Positions 33,206 to 46,700 of a stretch of DNA of 64,000 nucleotides are shown one piece after another. The position numbers and the translations under genes were made by a program. Each line of letters opens with the position of its first letter. The stretch's first letter is position 1. The DNA is taken from contig JAIWNF010000045.1 in NCBI GenBank assembly GCA_025093555.1, positions 186,001 to 250,000 on the forward strand. The letters are read 5' to 3'. Source of the stretch: Circinella umbellata (lineage: Eukaryota > Mucoromycota > Mucoromycetes > Mucorales > Lichtheimiaceae). The notes under the pieces were generated by a model. It was not told the origin of the DNA, ran no database searches, and saw nothing but the letters and a program-made list of their open reading frames with translations.

Positions 33206-34267
33206 ATGCCTGACCAAACAGAACAGTTCCGTGCACTTGTTCGCAACAAGGCGGTTCATAAACCTACTTCTCCTCAAATTGATAGAAATAAAAAAAAATC
33301 ATTATCCTATGATGTTTATAGCAAAGAAGCTTACCGTATCTTTGAACATATCACTAGTTTAAAGCGATTCCTATTAAGCATTCGAAGACCATACCTCAGT
33401 TCTGAATCCCATCGTCGTCATCAATTACGGCATAATAATAATAAAAAATCATCAACACAACAACAGCAAAAAGAAGCTTCATTGTTTTCATTATTTCCAT
33501 CCACTGTTCAATCATTAGCTGATAATGAACGTGACGAAATCGATTTCCAAGCCAAAGTAATTATTCGACGATGTATGGATCGTATTAAGGAACTAGAACA
33601 GGCAGAACAATTACGTCAACAACAAGAAAAACATGAAAAGCAAAAAAGTCTCAGCAAATTCTTTCAATCATTACTATCCTCTAATAATGCGATAGCGGCT
33701 GAAGATATAATGGCTCTTCATCGAAGTAGCATGACTTGGTTACTGAATAAACGGTTGGCCGAAGTTTCAGAATTACAAAGAAATCAACAAGAAATCCGAT
33801 TAACGAGAGAATTGGAAAAAAATGAAAATAATCTCTACAAGTCCTCATCATCAGCAATAAAAGTCGAAGAGGATCCTATCTACAAGTTTGATCAAGGAGA
33901 TTATCAAGATGATGATGAGCCTGCTTTTCAACTGGATGGGTTATCTCAGGATCAAATGCAAATGTTGGAGAAGGAGAATTCAACCATGGTCGAAGAGCTA
34001 AATAATACATTGAATGAGGTACGCAATGCAGAAAAGGCATTATTGGAAATATCTACGTTACAAAATGAATTGACAAATCATTTGGCGGCTCAAACGGCTC
34101 AAACGGATCAATTATATGCGGATGCTATTGCGTCCACGGAACGAGTGGAGCAAGGGAATGTCCAACTGATTCAAACGCGTGAAAGAAATCGAGGCACACG
34201 TCATTTTACTTTATTCTTTTTGTTGATGGCAAGTTTTGTATTGCTATTTCTGGATTGGTATGCATAA
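33206..34267 (+). CDS. UFE1: ER t-SNARE of the Ufe1/syntaxin-18 family
   Basis: The start MPDQTEQFRALVRNK resembles the N-terminus of syntaxin-18 (an FRA-V block that in the family binds the Sec1 protein Sly1), so I prefer this ATG to the in-frame one 48 bp upstream. The protein has 353 residues, close to family size, and no intron. An N-terminal helical domain with LADNERDEIDFQAK (about 115-130) is followed by a Gln/Lys-rich linker, the SNARE motif at about 255-325 (MVEELNNTLNEVRNAEKALLEI, split here for length from STLQNELTNHLAAQ, with the zero-layer Gln in the AAQTAQTDQ region) and a C-terminal membrane anchor (FTLFFLLMASFVLLFLDW). Known family members sit in the ER and receive Golgi-derived COPI vesicles. 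Confidence 0.88.
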   Translation: MPDQTEQFRALVRNKAVHKPTSPQIDRNKKKSLSYDVYSKEAYRIFEHITSLKRFLLSIRRPYLSSESHRRHQLRHNNNKKSSTQQQQKEASLFSLFPSTVQSLADNERDEIDFQAKVIIRRCMDRIKELEQAEQLRQQQEKHEKQKSLSKFFQSLLSSNNAIAAEDIMALHRSSMTWLLNKRLAEVSELQRNQQEIRLTRELEKNENNLYKSSSSAIKVEEDPIYKFDQGDYQDDDEPAFQLDGLSQDQMQMLEKENSTMVEELNNTLNEVRNAEKALLEISTLQNELTNHLAAQTAQTDQLYADAIASTERVEQGNVQLIQTRERNRGTRHFTLFFLLMASFVLLFLDWYA

Positions 34268-34309
34268 AACAAATCCCGTATACTCATCTCTCTCCCCTTC
34301 CGCTTCCTC

Positions 34310-34650
34310 AAGTAGGATTTATTTTCTATTGCTATTACTGCTATTACTACCCTAATTCAAAAAAAAATTGTAGCACAATCATACCTACACTTTGTTATTA
34401 CTCTCATTTCCCTCTATTTCCTCGAAATAAATCTTCCGGTATTTGGAAACTTGGAAGTCGTGGTCTTACCGTATCACTTGGTGAGTTTATCCATAATGAC
34501 TTTTTATTGCCTGGTTGCAAACTTGACTATTTTTTCTACCATGGAAACCATTCACTTTACAACGGCTGCTTTGGGCATAATCAAAGGAGCGTACTTGATT
34601 AGAAGAATGAAAATACTTTCTTTTAATGATCAGTATAACCGGTTTTTTTA
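34310..34650 (+). other. Unresolved hydrophobic open stretch
   Basis: One frame is open from about 34313 to a stop at about 34651 and would encode several hydrophobic helices (FVITLISLYFLEI, LVSLSIMTFYCLVANL) ending LGIIKGAYLIRRM. An ATG occurs at 34451. It sits between the Ufe1 and BORCS8-like genes, both on the same strand. I recognise no family; it could be a small membrane protein gene, a decayed exon, or chance. Confidence 0.25.
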
Positions 34651-34763
34651 GAAGACATTTTGGCAAGAGGTTTATATAATAGGGAATATTTTTTCAGCCC
34701 CGACATCCATTTATGCCTTATTCACTTTTTCCTACTTCAGCGAACACAACTGTATATAAAATA

Positions 34764-35483
34764 ATGATTACGCCAAGTGAAAGTATGGAGTCTTCGTCTT
34801 CAACATCAATATCATCTTTAGCGCCCTCTCAGCAACGACAACAGCGACATACTTCTTTGCGTCAGCAAACAACATCAAATGATCCATCAGCATCACCTCC
34901 ATTTTCAATCGATCAACTATCCATTCTTGCTCGACGTGCATCAAGCTCCAGTATAACAATATCCGCTTTAACGCAACCATTTCAATATCAGCGATTACCA
35001 GATGAACAAGAGCGGCAAAAGAAGATTTATGATGCAGCTCGAAAAGGTATTATATATACCGTTGTTTTTCTGTTACTGTCCCAGGAAACGGTTTTCTTGT
35101 ATTTATATTTTTTTGTATTTAATTATAATATACTAGTGACAACCGGCATTGGGATGACAACTCACCTTGCAGTAAACGATTGTTCGTATGGGTTATATCG
35201 TGTCTTTGATCATATACAACGTAAAGTACCACAAATAGTGGATGAGAAAAAACAGCTGTGTACAACTCAAGAACAAGTGGATACAGCAACTGAGGATATT
35301 GTGGATGTTCGAAAGGTAGTTGCAGAAGTAGAACGCCTTGAGACTTTCAACAGTATATCCGACATGATAAAATCTTCATTAGCGATTGTTAGAGATTCAA
35401 AACAAATAAAGCAGCGGGAAGAAGAAGAGCAACAACATCGACGGCAACAACATTGGAATAGTAAAAGATTATTTGGAAACTAA
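34764..35483 (+). CDS. BORCS8: BORCS8-like subunit (BLOC-1-related complex) protein
   Basis: With the intron 35047-35136 removed the product has 209 residues from the ATG at 34764; an in-frame ATG at 34713 would add 17. The first 90 residues are Ser/Gln-rich and probably disordered. From about residue 95 the sequence (ARKVTTGIGMTTHLAVND, SYGLYRVFDHIQRKVPQIV, then a helix ending FNSISDMIKSSLAIVRD) follows human BORCS8, which has the same PSVALYRLQEHVRRSLP block and a VEGLLKQAISIRD end. BORC recruits Arl8 to lysosomes or vacuoles and sets their position. The C-terminus is Gln/Glu/Arg-rich. The intron is 90 bp and free of stops, so retention would give a longer product with a hydrophobic insertion. 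The match is from memory of the family, without a search. Confidence 0.6.
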   Translation: MITPSESMESSSSTSISSLAPSQQRQQRHTSLRQQTTSNDPSASPPFSIDQLSILARRASSSSITISALTQPFQYQRLPDEQERQKKIYDAARKGIIYTVVFLLLSQETVFLYLYFFVFNYNILVTTGIGMTTHLAVNDCSYGLYRVFDHIQRKVPQIVDEKKQLCTTQEQVDTATEDIVDVRKVVAEVERLETFNSISDMIKSSLAIVRDSKQIKQREEEEQQHRRQQHWNSKRLFGN

Positions 35484-38400
35484 CCTTGCTGTTATTCAAT
35501 TAACGATACACGGTACCCATTATAATATACATCCATTATCTTTTATTGTTGAATTATGCGAGCTGAAAGAATATTAGAGTGATCATTTCTATTGCTAGTG
35601 ATGGTATTACACCAGAAGGCCCAATAGTTCAAAAAACGAATAATAGGAATAAGTTCAAGAGAGATTATTGTCAGAAGAAGCGTTATTTATAAATTGGGAA
35701 AAAACATTGGTTACCCGTTCGAACGAACAGGAATACTCCAAACTTTTTGTTTTGGATGCACATAAAAAACAAGGCTAATTTCTATAATAATAAAGCTCAT
35801 TTACTTTTATTTTTTTCTTCCACCAGTTATTTGAATATCTACTTCATACACTTTGCTTGTTTGTTTGCACAGTATATTAGAGCACTATTCCAGAAAACAT
35901 GTATTATATAATTCAATTTTTCGAGAGCATTTTATTGACCATGTCGTATAAATAGAGCATCAGTCGGCATAATAGTAGTTAAGAATAACACTGGAAAATC
36001 ACGATGATCATGATCACATTGGGGCAAACTATATTATCCATCTTTTTTCTGAAAATAGTAATAAAATAATAACACATGCATTCTTTTCCTATTTACCGTT
36101 GAAACTAATTGTTAAAATGGATCAATGCTCGTTGTAATTAAAATTACACTTAACAGAGGCAGCTTATACATATGATTGAAATGGTTTTGTGGACCAAAAC
36201 ATCATCGTCATCACCATCACTATCACATGCTGCGAGATCACATATATTATAAACATTCTCCTGGTGATCATCAACATTGCTACCATTGACCAAATGTATA
36301 TAAAAAGCTGAATTATTGTATATGCTCACTGGATACATTGCCAATCTCTTTTATTTAGCAATTTTTATTCAATTTGATGTTTCTTTTCACACCACCAACA
36401 TTCCACTGTTACAAGATACTCTGCAAGACGAAGTCTTTTTTTTTGCGGGATAGTAATTATCCTACCTCATTATTAGAACTATGTAGTTACTAATTGGAAT
36501 TATATTTCAATATTGTCATTATTATAATATTAACTACTTCTATTGCTATTGCTAGTAAACAGTATGGATTTTTTATTATCAGTATGTCGCTATAGATAGT
36601 CCCCTTGTTGGTTATATACTAGATATATATAAGTGCTAAGACTACAAGTACATAGTAAAATCAAGTTTTCCTTCTTGTACTTCCTGTGGATATGATTCCT
36701 TGAGTTAACCAACTATATTCCTTAACGTGGAAATCAAAAACTACATAATTCTGGGAATCACCAATAAAGAAACACTCGCTTATTTTTAGGAACTCTGTGA
36801 GTGTTCACTAATACACCAAGTGCACGCAACATAAAAAAAATCATTTGTAAGTGCACATGTCTCTTTTGAATATTATTAGAATTACTTGCTTATACATTGA
36901 CGACAGTCATAAATAGTTTTATTATGAATAATATGCTTTACTGAATAGTGTGTAATTCATTCAGGAGTTAATTATGCTACTACTTCATTGATAGTTGGCG
37001 CTCATATTTGTTTTTTCCACAACGAAGCACGGTGGCTTTACTATGTATAAGAATCGTACACTAAAGACAAGTTACGTCATAGGTGCCCAGTGAAGTAATA
37101 GCCCCTGAATGCTACATTGAAAGATATGGATACTACATAGTGCTTTATTTACAGATATAATATGTAGCCTTACCTACATATACGTTTTTCTGAACCAAGA
37201 TTATAGCATTAACGATGTAGGGTATGCTCTTTAGGTGCTTCACTAATAATGAAAATTTGCTTTGATAAGGTAAATACAGATTAAGCTGTTATACCCACAC
37301 TCCTTTTTAGAGGAATACTAATAATTGTAACTTCTGGTGCCAAGCTGGTAAGTTGAGATCAAACGATTTCTTTTATACCCCTTTATACGTTCTATTTTAT
37401 TATTGTAAAGATAATAACAGCAGCAATAATATTGCCATTTGCTTATAGAAAAATCATCACTACCAGGACAATACGTATCTTAAATAGTTGTTACCGTTCC
37501 TCGTGAAAAATCAGTACGTACGGGAAGTTTTAATATTATCAGAGTCATATAATATTAATAACAGCTAACGAAAAATTCATCTGGTGATTAGAAAGATGAG
37601 ACAATAAACGGTACCTTTTCTTATTGTTTCTTTTTGAGCTTTCAAATCTCAATATTCTCATACTCTTTACTAACTACACACAGTAAAAATTTGATTATTA
37701 GAACCCCATACAAGTGAAAAAAAAACGGAACCTTTCAATATGTTATGACTGCTCCAGTTATCTTTGCTCCTGCCCACAATAAACAGCACTTCATCTTCCG
37801 AGATAAGAATACATACTCAACTATTAGAGCAAGTACAGCGATGGTGTTAAAAAAAACTGTAAACTTTAATTTTTTTTTTTTGGGCTGTAACTTTGTAGCC
37901 TGAAGTCCATGGTTTTAATTTTACAGCCCAAGTTACAACCACAGTTGCTGTAAAGTTACAGCCCTGGGTGGTTTACAGCCCCCGCTGCACATGCTCTTAG
38001 CATTTGTGTTGTTGAACACAGTGTTGGATCAGATGAGATTCTGAGATGCCATTGTTAATAATAGTAAGCTGAAACATACCATTATGGTAGTTGCGTACCA
38101 TATCTGTGGTACGTTGTGGTACAATGATGCTAACTCAATAAACTAGTTTTGATCGAGAAGTACAATACTTGCAACAAACAAGATACTATCAAAACTCCAG
38201 AATAAGGGCCCACATATGATTTTTATTTACTTTCTTAGAACAATGATAACTTTTTAATTTGCAGTTACGTATTTCCACAGAATTAAAAGACTATCAACTG
38301 CGAAAAAATTAAAACCGTCTTGAAAGTTAAAATCCAAAACCGGGAACTACCAGTAAAAACACACTATTTTTTGCTACTGAAAAATAATATTACTTTTCAA

Positions 38401-41026
38401 GTAATGTAGAACGATTTGTTATCTTTTTTATACGATAGAGTTCAACAAAGAGTACTATTGTATAACAGTGATGCATAGAATTATTAATAGCAGCAGCAAA
38501 CAACGTTTCTGTGAATGAACTTATAATTCAGCAGCGCACACGCGGCACCCATGGTCGGAGAGAGGTACTGTGACTGAGGGTTATTATTATAATAGCAACA
38601 CTACTAGGTGCACCGAATTTGGGGGGATTGATAAGAAAGTTTTGGGCTCGATCACTCAATTTTTTCTTGCATAAACAATTATGTATCACAAAAACTACTA
38701 GAGTAATGCAAGTGGCACAGAAATTTAAGTTTCAGTAGCTCCAAAAAAAACGGGATTATGGTTCGGTGTGGGTTGTTGTCGTTTTTCTTTTTCTTTTTTT
38801 TTTTTGTTAGACATGTAGAAAAAGGTAAGAAATGCATATTCTATCTCAAATAATTCATTCGTGCTTGAGCGACAATAATAAATAATAGCAGCAGCAGGAA
38901 CGGCAGGTTATCGACAAAAATGTTCAAATTGATTTTCGCCGCTTCATATATGAAACGTGTAGTTATGATGAGTTATTATGGCATTTTAATGAACAAAAGT
39001 AAGTTTTATTATTTGTGTCTTAACAATGCAAAAGACCAATAATAATAGCTTTTTAGTATGTAAATTAAAAAAGAGGCCACTAAAACAGAAGGTAATATAA
39101 TAATAATATGTATATCATTATTAGATTGCCTCCAAAAATGCATTTATTGACCCCCCCCCTCCGTAATAATTTTCTTTGCAATGTTCAATATAAAGATTGC
39201 AAGGGGAAATTGGTATTCTATTGTTACAACATTGGCGCAATATATAATGCTGCCCATTTTTTCTTTTTTTTTTGGGGGGGGGGGTTTCCAGGGCAGAAAA
39301 GAAAGGAGCGAAGGGAGTGGAAACTTCTGCTCATGTGTCATCAATACAGCACAAAATCAACGAAAAATAATAGCAATATTAAGTTTGTTTGGCCATTTTA
39401 CTCACTAGTCCATCCCCCACACACAGTATTATAAAATACCCTAGAAGTTTTTAAGTATTAGACGCGGGATGCATGGAGCAGATGATTTATTTTCATCGTT
39501 CTCCTTCCCTCTCCCCCTACCCCCCCCCCATTTCCCTTGTCCGTATCATGGTTCACAGCAATAGCATCAGCACTAACAGCAAAACAACAGATTATCAGAA
39601 GCTCCTTTTTTATACTTTGTAAAGGGATAAAGTGTAACAAGTTCCCAAACTAATGGTAAGTGTTTCAAATGCATCATTAACGCGCTTCATCAATATTACC
39701 AATGCACGGTGGTAGTCTCGCGCTTCCGTCCCTTCTGCTCCTTGACCTGTATATATCCCTTAATATGACCTTAACATACTTACTTGGTGATTGAAACTTC
39801 TATATATGTTATGGAATGTGGATTATAATGCTTTGGTGGCTTTAGGGATGGTGCAGTATGAATGTATTTGTTTGTTGTGCATCAACAGCGTGTGTGTGGG
39901 GAATGATTCTTAGCAAAGCCCTCGATTTTTGATGGACAACGATCATCTATAATAATATACTAATTAATTTCTTTCTATAGATATTTATTAGTTTTGAAGA
40001 TATGATTAATAACTTTACCACATAAATAGTTATATTTTTTAATACTATATATAGAAATAGTTAGTAGATATGGTTTTCTCTATTGAGGTAATAAATTGTT
40101 TCAAAATTAATTAAAAGTAAATCTTATTATTTATTATTTCCGTGTTTGTTTCTAACATCATATGTGTGTCTAACTGTCTGGTAAATTCATTTCAAGCCAA
40201 AATAAAATGCATCTACATACTCATAGCTATTGAGGGAGGATGGTTTCACGCTGAATAATAGTGGTTCAACCGTATGCTTTTTTCCACGTCAAATAAAAGA
40301 GAAGTAATAAACTGTGAGTGGGATTTTATCACACGCCATCTTGTGTAAAGATATCAACAACATTGTGAGCTTGGTGAAAACAAATTACTCGTCTTCTTGT
40401 AGGACATGGTGTTCAGTAGTTTACCAGTAATAACTGACCTACATTACTCTTTGTCAACAATGTGAGAATAATATTATCCCAGTGACAAAGAGTACCCACC
40501 CACTAGCGCGCAAACACCTGCATATATGCTCTCAGTTCTATTTGAAAATCTAGTGTTTGATGAAAAAAAATCTTTTAAACATGTGTACATTATTTTAAAT
40601 GATAACAATATAATCAAATCATTCAACAAGTGCCGTCATAGTATATTTTTGAAGAGCCAGTCATATTATTGACACATCATGCTACGTTTACGATCTTAGT
40701 GTTATACTTTCTACAGATTATATTTTACATAATCACTCAACTTCTGTGAATCATGCTTACTATATAATGCAATAAGGGTACACTGACAAAGGAAAAAAAA
40801 AATACTAAACAAAATTTATTGCACGATGTATAAACAATGAAAAGCACTTTTAACATCATAGTTTGATCTGAGGAGGAAAAGCACATTCTTTCTAATACTA
40901 TCGCATCAAAACCTCTTGTTTATTATTAGAGCTCAAAATATAGTAATAATATTTAACCAAAAATATGTATCAGGATGCTGGGAATAGATTATTAATGAAA
41001 CAATGTTCTTTTATATCATGACAGTA
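35484..41026. other. 5.5-kb gene-poor spacer
   Basis: No frame with a recognisable domain is present. It holds one MITE (37827-37996), homopolymer runs of C and G near 39150 and 39275, and scattered CAG/AGC triplets. A GC-richer patch at 38530-38580 has no assignable content. Confidence 0.6.
37827..37996. mobile_element. 170-bp MITE with 14-bp+ inverted ends and TTA duplication (PIF/Harbinger-like)
   Basis: The left end GAGCAAGTACAGCG and the right end (read inward) GAGCATGTGCAGCG match at 12 of 14 bases, and CTGTAAAC occurs shortly inside both. TTA flanks the element directly on each side (37824-37826 and 37997-37999). A 3-bp TWA duplication is the mark of PIF/Harbinger elements. Inside are further GGGCTGTAACTTT blocks in both orientations. 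It carries no gene. Confidence 0.75.
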
Positions 41027-43720
41027 CTATATGGATATATTTTTTTGTAATGTCGCTGAGATCATAGCTATCACTGCGAACCCACTCATTGCCAAGAATG
41101 CCTTTTCCAATGATTTGCTTAGCACGTCGCGCACAATTTCTTGTATCTCTGGCTCAAGTGTATGAACATTCATTATAGATGTTCTAATAAAATGTATCAA
41201 CTATGAGAAAAATATTATTATTACATATGTATTAGTTTTATATATTCTATTTTTGATTTTTTTTCCCTTTATCAATGAAGCTACTATATAAAATACCTCT
41301 TGAGCTTTTGGACCATCTATTCGACCTAGTAAAAGCGACTTCAAATTACTTTGCACAATGGCAGATGAAACCGCCGGACCCATAAGATTTCCCATAAAGC
41401 GACACATTGTCAACACCACCATTGCAGATGATATTTCTTTTTTTTAAGAAAAAAAATTTCATTTGCAAAAATAATACCGTAATTGTACGTTACAACAGTT
41501 ACTCAAAACACAACACTTTCTTGCTCAAGATAATTCCTACTTTAAATTTATCATATATTGTACTTTACCTTCTTGCGGTATATCTGTTCCCACTGCGATT
41601 ACGCTGCCAACAATAGCTGATCCAGCAAAAAAACCTTCCGACCCAATGGATATTATTCCGACTGTAAATGGTACTGAAAGAATCATCCACTTACTGATCC
41701 AATACAATGCTACAGCATAAAACCCAGACGATACGATTGAATAATTACGGAAACGATTAGTATAACGGATATACTGTCCTGCAACTGAGCACCCTAAAGG
41801 AATGGGAAATGCCTCGGCCATTGACCAAAATCCAGCTTTTGATGTTGTAAACTTCAAAATACCCTAACAAAATAATCATGAAAGAATGAAAGCGATATTG
41901 AATATCTACGCACGACTAACCAGTTTACTAATTTCAATGTTTGATAGCTTTACCTACCATAAAGAACTGTGGCACCAAACATATAGTGGCGCTACTTGCT
42001 ATACAAATAAAAAGCATACAAGCAGATGCGCCACATACGTTTTTGTTTGCAGCAATTGTAGGTGAAATGATGGGGTTTTTCGCCCAACAGACTTGATGGA
42101 ATCCAAACAACAGAAATGTGACAATTGAAAATGCTATCAGTGAAATAATGAGAAAGCTGTTCCAGTCATGTGTATTGCCTCCGAGTAGTAATCCAGTCGC
42201 AAGTGCTACATTGGCAAATGCTACTAGGGCTGCACCAGTAAAATCGACTGAGCAAAGCTTTTCTCCCAACTTATCAGCAGTTAACGGAGCATTATAGTTG
42301 TCCAGGTGGAAAATAAAAATGTAAAGTATCCATATAAAGGGTAGGATATTGATCTTGAAACAGTATCTGGAAAATTTGTTTTAAAAAATAAAAGAGTGTT
42401 ACGTATATTTATTAACAAGAAAAAATGGGATAATAATTTATCAGAAACCGAAGACCTTTCATACCTCCAACCGATTGTATCTGTAATGAGTCCGCCAATT
42501 GAAGAACCAAGCGCTACTCCAAGCTTTTTTGTTATGAGAAATTATACTATAATTAGCATTCGGAATACTTTAACAAAATGCAAATTTCTTAATAATATCC
42601 ACCTACTGTCTGTATTGCTCCAACATAAGACTGATATTGACTACGTTGATGTAGTGGAACAAGATCGTGGATAATGATATTTGCCATCAAAGTAAGGCCA
42701 CCACCTCCAAGCCCAGCAATAATTCTTGCAAGTATTAACTGATTGAATGATTGTGCAGTACCACATCCAATAGAGCCGATCAAAAACAACGAATTAATCA
42801 AAATCATTACAATTTTACGTCCAAATATATCTGACAATTTTCCAACTATCGTTTTGTACAAAGTCAGTCTTATGATATTTATATTTTTCTTGTTGGCCAT
42901 TGACTGTTGCCAATAAATAGCAACGATATGCTGTTTACTTACCTAACGGCATGGTGACCAGCGTTGCTAAAGTATATGCACTATGAATCCATGTTGAGAG
43001 ATTGGCGCTACATAATGGTATATGTGAGGAGGTTATTAATATTTAAAAAAAAAATTCTTCACAGAAATATTGATCCGTTGGCTTTCAATAATAAAATGGT
43101 GTAATATGATACTTTTCAAACTCGGTTCCAATCTGGCTCATAACAATTGAAACAATAGACGCATCAATACATGTAAGACACACACCTACATAAGTACTAG
43201 ACTATTTTTGAATTTGATTGTTTGATGAAACATACATAGAGGGGACACTTTATAAACATGTCAAAATATTTGTTATGTATACTAACCAAATTATAATTGT
43301 GTTTAAACTCGCCTTACCACCCAAGACATATTGAGTACGTAAACCTTCAGAAACTGTAGTCTTTATTGATTTTTTACCATCACCAACGTTGCCACCATCA
43401 TCGCTATTAGCAGTTGATTTATTACAAAAATGTTGATAGTCCGGTATTTTTATTATACTGTCATATGAACGAACTGTTGAATAACTATTGTTGCGAAGCA
43501 AAGCTTTTCCCATAGTAGTTTCATTATTATCCTTGGTCATTGGTGTTGGCAAACTATTGGCGCGCGATATAGTGACCTCGGCTACTTGATTATTATCGTC
43601 ACAATGAAATAGTGGAAGCTCGCGTTGGTTGACAGATACAGCATCACCACTGTTCGATTGTAGATTTTCATTGTTATTGAAGTGCATAAGATGACTAATA
43701 TGATAGAAAAGCTTACGCAA
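41027..43720 (-). CDS. MFS transporter, DHA2 (14-helix drug/amino-acid:H+ antiporter) family
   Basis: Nine exons splice in frame: 43720-43258, 43185-43113, 43007-42943, 42845-42607, 42523-42465, 42366-41958, 41863-41569, 41436-41297 and 41200-41027, giving 638 residues. A disordered, Ser/Asn-rich cytosolic N-terminus of about 135 residues precedes helix 1 (LVYITNILTCVCLTCIDASI). The MFS signature GKLSDIFGRK follows helix 2, and motif C-like GLGGGGLTLMANIIIHDLVP with RSQYQ is typical of DHA2 members such as Vba and Fnx1, which move basic amino acids into the vacuole or export drugs. GSSIGGLITDTIGWR is the helix 5 motif C. The first intron uses GTTTAT as donor, the least certain junction. An alternative start is at 43687. 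No stop or shift is seen, unlike the MFS copy at 50-54 kb. Confidence 0.88.
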
Positions 43721-46700
43721 TAAGAAAAAAGCAACAAAGAAAAAGGACAGAATTTTCTGTTGATGTTACCACAATAACTTTTCACAAAGACTATATTATT
43801 ATTTTTTATGAAACATGTTCGTTAACCCGTATACAATACAATAAATAATGACTGCTCATGTTCATAGTATTTAGCGAACAAATATAGAAGTTCGCTTCGA
43901 ATATAATTTTGTGCTGTTATTATTATATAGTTGGAGAACACTTTTATTATACAATAATAATACAGATAGAAAGTTGTTCTCCATTATTGATAACTATCAA
44001 CAAAATAACACTTACAGCTCTTAAGTTCTTTAATCTATACTCAACTGTTCAAAATATTCATGCCAATCTTCTCGGTTGTTGAAACCTTTTCTTCACATTT
44101 AATAAATCGCTTTACGGCGTAATATTTGTTTGTTATCCTGTAATATTTATTATTTAGAAATCCGCCATAACAAATAAATTAATCAGTTTGTTTGTATTCA
44201 TTTTTTCGCGGGACTCGCTAGATGGTTTGATATTATCGATATAATTATATTTTTTTTGTTGAATTGATTCTGAATCACCTGATGACCGCTTTTTTTTTTC
44301 TGTAATACTTGGATATATCTACCATGATCAGGTAATTACAAGATAATAACCTCTGTTCTTGTATCCAAGCCGCCACATAATATATTTCCAACAATAGTGA
44401 CTTTTTGAACGTTTCCTTCAATTTTCTTCAGAATTCTGTACTGAATAAAAATATGTCTGTTGTCTTGATACAAGAAACTCCAAAGTCAATACAGTATGGA
44501 TTTCATTTGGCTCTTTTTTTGAAAACCATCTCCCCGGGATCTGGAAAATAAATTCTTGAGGTGTTAAATCTCGTGATCTAAAATTGGTATTTGTACCACT
44601 TAAAATCCGACTACACGGAATGGTATATTTTATGTATATTTATTTTATTAATAAGTTATTTCTTTATCTTTTTGTATTTGTTATTATATTTGATAAAATA
44701 AATGTTTTAAAGAAAAAATTAAAAACAATGAATAGATTGTAATGGAAGGTGCATTGTTAAGGAATTAAGTTTTTGCTCCCCAACAGTCATTGTTCAGCGA
44801 AATAGCATTTTATAAACTTTCCACGATAGCTTTGTCAAAAACATACATGTGTCAACTACTCATAATGACTGATGACATTTAAGTTAACGCCAATTAATTA
44901 AGGAATAAACTGAACCGTGACAACAGAATATGTACCAGTAGTTGCATATGTTTTAGTCTACCTAGGATCGTTAAATTAGACATTGAAGGCTGTTTTTCAT
45001 ACAAGCATCACGAAAGGCCACATAACACAATCATATTATGTGGCGATTACTATCAACATGATTATCAATAGCAATAATAATAGCAAGCCCATGATGTAAT
45101 ATGTCTTTGAACGAGAACCCACCAGGATTGCTATACATGATTGGCTCAAACCTCTATAAGATAGATTTAACTTTCAATGACGGTGAGATCAAGCTTACGA
45201 CAATCATTGTTGGAAGCATGCATTTTATGGAAAATCTGCCTTTTTTGAGTTCATTCTTTTTTTTTACGTTATCATGATGAATGTTTAAGATGTGCTAAGA
45301 TTCGGTCCGCAACTTTATATATTGTGTTTATATATTTATGCTCCTTCTTCTCAACTTTACTGTTGGTGAGACACCCATGCAAAGACGATCACCGCGGCAG
45401 GCTATAATGTGTCACAAAAGAGCTTCGGCTTTCTTCCCGTGATAAGCGTAATAATAGAAATAAAATTCTCCAATTTCAGTTTATCGGTATTACAGACAAA
45501 GCAGACATCCGTCTCCTTTGTGTGTGTGTGAAAAAAAAAAGAGGAAAAGGGGCGAGTGTCCAAGCTTTGGGATATTAATTGATCAGTGATCGTGTGTTTA
45601 TGGTTGCACAAGCTTGTAGCTGTTGTTCTCAGAGAGATAAATTTTGTGTTGTAAAAAAACGATAACCACCAGAAAGGTAATCGGCTGTATAAAACAATGC
45701 TACGTCATTTGTTTTCCGAAGCTTTTTTGATTCTTTATTACCCCATCTTCATGCGTGTTGTTTAAACATGATTTAACAACAAAGGTTGTACTGAACATCT
45801 GGATTCACTATATACATCACATGGCATATGACGGCAGTTATGTATTTGACCTTACCAGAATAATATCCAATAACCAGCCTGATAACCAGCTCTTCTGAAA
45901 TCAAATGTATATCCTAACGAATAAAAAATTAAAATTACTGACAGTAGTGCATTATTATCCATATCATTTTTTGTTATTAGAGGCAGTTGTCTGAAATAGA
46001 AACCTTGTTTTTAAAAAATTTGCAGATAAATAAGTTGGAAACGCTTATCACTATTTTGCTAAAAGACAAATAATTGCTATATATGAATTATCAACAAATG
46101 AAAAAGAGCACGCTCCGGGTTGTCTTGGTATGTTTATATTACTATTGAAAAAAGAAATTTAAAGCCAAAAGGAACAGGTTTCCCGAGACATAATAATATA
46201 TGCGACTTGTTAGCAGGGTACTATAATAGCTGATGAGGGGAAAAATACCCGACCAAGAGACATATCCGAACGATTAGCATACAGCCTAAGAAAAGATTTA
46301 TCGTTGACTATAAATTTAGATTCGTTATATTAAACTATTAATGTCTTAGCGTAATACTCATTCTCCCACATCTTCGAAAACTCATTTTATCCCCCTTGGC
46401 TTACCCATATATCAGTAGGGGTGAGCGGTCAGACTTTGCAGTATTAACATAATTTTCCATTTGTACTAATATGTTCTGGTACTGTAATAATAAAACAATG
46501 TATGTTCGTTTTACATATAAAGTACTCCTGTTTATTATAGTAAATTGAAAAAAGATGATCTCCATCCCCGTCCAGTTGATTGACTTTTGCCGTGACATCT
46601 TGACACAATGCGCTAAATTCTTGTGGAACTTTTTTTCTCGATCACCCCTGAAAAGGCAATCAGTGCCAGAACAATATACAGAACCTTAATACATCCGAGG

